Source: JAABRE01 sp964413275 (lineage in GTDB: Bacteria > Cyanobacteriota > Cyanobacteriia > Cyanobacteriales > JAABRE01). Taken from it: a DNA stretch of 64,000 nt. Under the pieces are notes generated by a model that saw nothing but the letters and a program-made list of their open reading frames with translations, did no database searches and was not told the origin of the DNA. Numbering within the stretch: the first letter of the stretch is position 1; each line of letters begins with the position of its first letter. Shown here piece after piece: positions 61,867-64,000 of the stretch. The translations under genes were made by a program, and so were the position numbers. Location of the stretch: the NCBI GenBank assembly GCA_964413275.1, contig CAYPSO010000007.1, positions 1 through 64,000 of the forward strand, written 5' to 3'.

Positions 61867-62505
61867 ATGCTTACTCAAAAAAATTTATATTCAAGTTTGT
61901 TAGAGCTAGATGGTTGTGGTTATAAAGCCTATAAGGAAATTAAAAATAGTTACGAGTTTCCTGATTTTACTTTAATTATAGATTATGTTCAGGGCGATCC
62001 TTTTGCCAATCCTAGTAAGTTAAGGATGATAATACCTCAAACTAAAGCTGGATTTCCTGCTCAGTTATATCAGTCTCATAGTAGAGAAGTTGCTTTACGA
62101 GATTATTTAACCCGTGAATTTGCTGTTGTGGCTCAGGAATTAAGTCGTCGTCGAGGTACAGGTAAAAGCGGCATGATTAATATTTCTACTTCAGGACAAG
62201 AAATTTTAGCGAGAAATTCTGCTTTTATTAATAATGATTTTGTAGAAGTTAGGTTTGTAGTTGGGCTTCCAGCAAGAGGGCGTACTATTCTAGGTAGGCA
62301 GGCTGCACAAATGTTATGCGAGGATATTCCTGAAATTTTTAATTCAGCACTACAATATCAATAACTCTTAGATTATGCGATCGCAGATTTAAAAAATCAA
62401 GGTTTAGATGTGATTACAGATTATCCCCAAGGAGATTTAGCGGTATTTCGCCGTTTTGAATTGGCAGCCGCCTTAAATCGTTTACGTAGCCTTCAGGTTT
62501 TATGA
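61867..62505 (+). pseudogene. ABC-ATPase (PF09818-like) gene with in-frame stop and large internal deletion
   Basis: Residues 1-165 (MLTQKNLYSSLLELDGCGY, RMIIPQTKAGFP, ELSRRRGTGKSGMINI, RFVVGLPARGRTILGRQAA) match the N-terminal region of a predicted ABC-ATPase family that is usually about 550-580 residues. A TAA at 62362-62364 ends it, but the same frame continues with DYAIADLKNQGLDVITDYPQ and FRRFELAAALNRLRSLQ to TGA at 62503-62505. Those look like the family C-terminus. So the middle, including the Walker motifs, is deleted and the gene is broken. Confidence 0.6.
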
Positions 62506-62852
62506 AAATTTTCTTATTTGTTACTGACTACTGACTACGGAAAAACAATAAAAAACCACCCATTGGGCGGTGGAGTTGAGCTTGCTGTTGTCGAGAGGAG
62601 AATACCATGAGCCAAAACAATTGCTTTAGGTGATAACACAAAACTATGCTTGGGTTGGTTTCCTATGTAAACTAATGTAACAGGTAAATGGTAAAAATGC
62701 AACATTTCTTTACAAAAACAAAAACTTATTGTTTATGGTCGATTTAGGGGTTTAAATGATTTTTAAAACAATTTTATCAGGATTCTTTTTATAATTTCTT
62801 AATATTACTTAATATATAGAAATAATAGATTAAACATAGTTAAGGAGAACTA
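62506..62852. other. spacer before the ferredoxin gene
   Basis: About 350 bases. It holds the small RNA candidate on the minus strand, a heptamer tract near 62520-62538, and on the plus strand GAGGAG followed by an eight-codon frame (MSQNNCFR) near 62608, which I do not call a gene. Confidence 0.4.
62550..62667 (-). ncRNA. candidate small RNA upstream of the ferredoxin gene
   Basis: On the minus strand a TTGCAT box (62702-62697) and a TACATT box (62679-62674) are 17 bases apart, like a sigma-70 promoter. About 120 bases downstream lies a terminator: CCACC/GGTGG stem followed by six Ts (62573-62550). The enclosed stretch codes no sensible protein and contains an unpaired TCTCCTCTC run that could pair with Shine-Dalgarno sites. 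No known family is recognised. Confidence 0.4.
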
Positions 62853-63149
62853 ATGGCTAACATAACCTTTGTCAAAGAGAATCAAGAAGTATTTGCGGTG
62901 GATGGTGATAACTTGAGAGAAAAAGCATTACAAAATGGCATTGATTTATATACTCTTAAAGGTAAATTGATCAATTGTGGAGGTTATGGTCAATGTGGTA
63001 CTTGTATTGTAGAAATAGTCTCAGGTATGGAAAATCTTTCTGAGAAAACTCCTTTCGAGCAACGTAAATTAAAGAAAAAACCTGAAAACTATCGTTTAGC
63101 TTGCCAAACCTTGGTTAATGGGGCGGTTAGTGTAAAAACAAAGCCATAA
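62853..63149 (+). CDS. [2Fe-2S] ferredoxin-like protein
   Basis: A 98-residue ferredoxin-fold protein. Ligands are in INCGGYGQCGTCIVEI, with CxxxxxC spacing one longer than in PetF, and a late Cys in RLACQTL. This type of short ferredoxin occurs beside psbM in cyanobacteria. AAGGAG precedes the start. psbM follows 111 bases downstream, so the two may be cotranscribed. Confidence 0.88.
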   Translation: MANITFVKENQEVFAVDGDNLREKALQNGIDLYTLKGKLINCGGYGQCGTCIVEIVSGMENLSEKTPFEQRKLKKKPENYRLACQTLVNGAVSVKTKP

Positions 63150-63259
63150 TACAGAAGATGGGTAAAAGAATAGCTTCATGGCTATCAACCCATAACATAA
63201 GAGTGATCTAATGATATTCTAATAGTTGTTGTCTATTTTAATAATGAAGGTACTTTTTT

Positions 63260-63367
63260 ATGCAGGTTAACGATCTTGGATTTATAGCAACTATTCTTTT
63301 TGTGTTAGTGCCAACAGTATTTTTACTTATTTTGTACATCCAAACATCAAAAAGTCAAAGTGAATAA
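63260..63367 (+). CDS. psbM: photosystem II reaction centre protein PsbM
   Basis: A 35-residue single-span membrane protein too short for standard gene finders. The sequence begins MQVNDLGFIATILFVLVPT and ends YIQTSKSQSE, as in PsbM at the photosystem II dimer interface. A weak GAAGG lies upstream and a strong terminator downstream. Confidence 0.96.
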   Translation: MQVNDLGFIATILFVLVPTVFLLILYIQTSKSQSE

Positions 63368-63397
63368 TTAATTTTGAAATAAATGCTGTTCAAAAGA

Positions 63398-63448
63398 GGG
63401 GAAGTGAGAATAAATAATTATTCTATTTCCCCGATTTTTTGTTTTTTT
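63398..63448 (+). terminator. intrinsic terminator of psbM
   Basis: GGGGAA at 63398-63403 pairs with TTCCCC at 63427-63432, with further AGAAT/ATTCT pairing inside, followed by a T-run. Confidence 0.75.
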
Positions 63449-63573
63449 ATACACTAATTCTAAAACCGACAAACTGAGATATTTTTAAAAAGGTGCAATT
63501 GGTGAGTATTACTTATTAACAAGAATGAATGAAATGACTTTGATTAAAAATATTATAAGGATTCATTGTAATT

Positions 63574-64000
63574 TTATAAAAGCTGATTGTTACCAGTAAT
63601 TTTATCAAAAAAATATACCTTTTCTAAATCTAATTGAATCTTAATAATTTCTCCTATGTGACAAGAAAATAATGGAGAAGTGGTTAGATTTAAAATAACA
63701 TTAGAATTAATTAAACTACACCTAATTAATGTTTCTCTGCCTAAAGGTTCTATTACTTCAACTTGTGCTGTTAATTTACCTATATTAAATTCTTCTTTTG
63801 AATTAATATTTATATTTTCTGGACGAATCCCAATATCTATTTTTTCTTGATTTATTTTATTTAATTGATTAGCAATTTTTTGATTAATTTTTAAAGCTTG
63901 ATTTTCGATAATTAGTTCTCCATTTTGATAAAATGCAGGTAAAATATTCATAGGAGGATTACCAATAAAACTGGCTACCATGCGATTAGCTGGTTGATTA
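63574..64000 (-). CDS. MalK/UgpC-type ABC transporter ATPase, C-terminal part only
   Basis: The frame is open to the window edge and holds the C-terminal TOBE/MalK regulatory region: QPANRMVASFIGNPPMNILP at the front, then IDIGIRPENI and VEVIEPLGRETLIR. The nucleotide-binding domain lies beyond the right edge. It belongs to the sugar/glycerol-phosphate uptake (CUT1) ATPases. Confidence 0.88.
   Translation of the reverse strand, partial: NQPANRMVASFIGNPPMNILPAFYQNGELIIENQALKINQKIANQLNKINQEKIDIGIRPENININSKEEFNIGKLTAQVEVIEPLGRETLIRCSLINSNVILNLTTSPLFSCHIGEIIKIQLDLEKVYFFDKITGNNQLL

Noticed and set aside
62608..62634. eight-codon frame after GAGGAG
   Set aside because: A good ribosome-binding site but far too short to support; could be chance.

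Overview
The window is AT-rich cyanobacterial DNA (roughly one third G+C by eye) with many HIP1 octamers (GCGATCGC). It carries psaC, psbM, gap2, a TLP40-like lumenal cyclophilin, an NblB-like HEAT protein, cyAbrB, a DUF760 protein and a ferredoxin-dependent nitrite reductase. The low G+C, the gene set and a CyRepA1-type replication gene among housekeeping genes suggest the Cyanobacterium/Geminocystis group. The genus is an inference. One 100-N scaffold gap lies at 24750-24849.

Layout. 1-6.1 kb: 3'-truncated CyRepA1-type replication protein, a PilZ protein, an orphan TRAP-type binding lipoprotein, an EamA/DMT transporter and a small conserved protein. 6.1-9.4 kb: psaC with a strong terminator, then a patch of decayed and probably acquired DNA (dehydrogenase relic, DUF1772 gene, frameshifted RTX-repeat gene). 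9.4-16 kb: NblB-like and CBS genes, a POTRA-less Omp85 protein, a hicAB toxin-antitoxin pair inside WD40 relics, and an ABC-2 drug-type exporter. 16-24.2 kb: glycosyltransferase, Uma2 protein, pdxA, moaE, a thioredoxin-like [2Fe-2S] protein, murC-murB-ybaB and gap2. 24.2-27.5 kb: a GyrB-like relic, the assembly gap and a large TPR protein. 27.6-35 kb: thiL, cyclophilin, tRNA-Ser(GGA), an operon of ferredoxin, nuclease-like lipoprotein and inositol monophosphatase, a J-domain/TPR protein and hisZ. 35-45 kb: an RppA/RppB-like two-component pair, a pentapeptide-repeat lipoprotein, hypD, a nitrite reductase-ferredoxin fusion, a UspA pair protein and an orphan phosphorothioation-associated methyltransferase. 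45-56 kb: a potassium channel-ammonium transporter operon, a vWA protein, lysA-cdaA-uppS with rimI divergent, cyAbrB, an Rrf2 regulator, a GFA protein and cobD. 56-58.6 kb: a type II restriction-modification cassette with a controller gene. 58.6-64 kb: NUDIX hydrolase, DUF760, group 2 sigma factor, histidine phosphatase, a broken ABC-ATPase gene, a candidate small RNA, a ferredoxin, psbM and the end of a MalK-type ATPase.

How it fits together. Nitrogen assimilation is a visible theme. Both nirA and the channel-amt operon have a GTA-N8-TAC palindrome about 22 bases before a -10-like hexamer, the classical layout of NtcA-activated promoters. Mobile and selfish elements are frequent: short GGTGGGCA-ended inverted-repeat elements, heptamer repeats, hicAB and the restriction-modification cassette. 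The most unusual item is the plasmid-type initiator on what looks like the chromosome, relevant to the known loss of dnaA in some members of this group.
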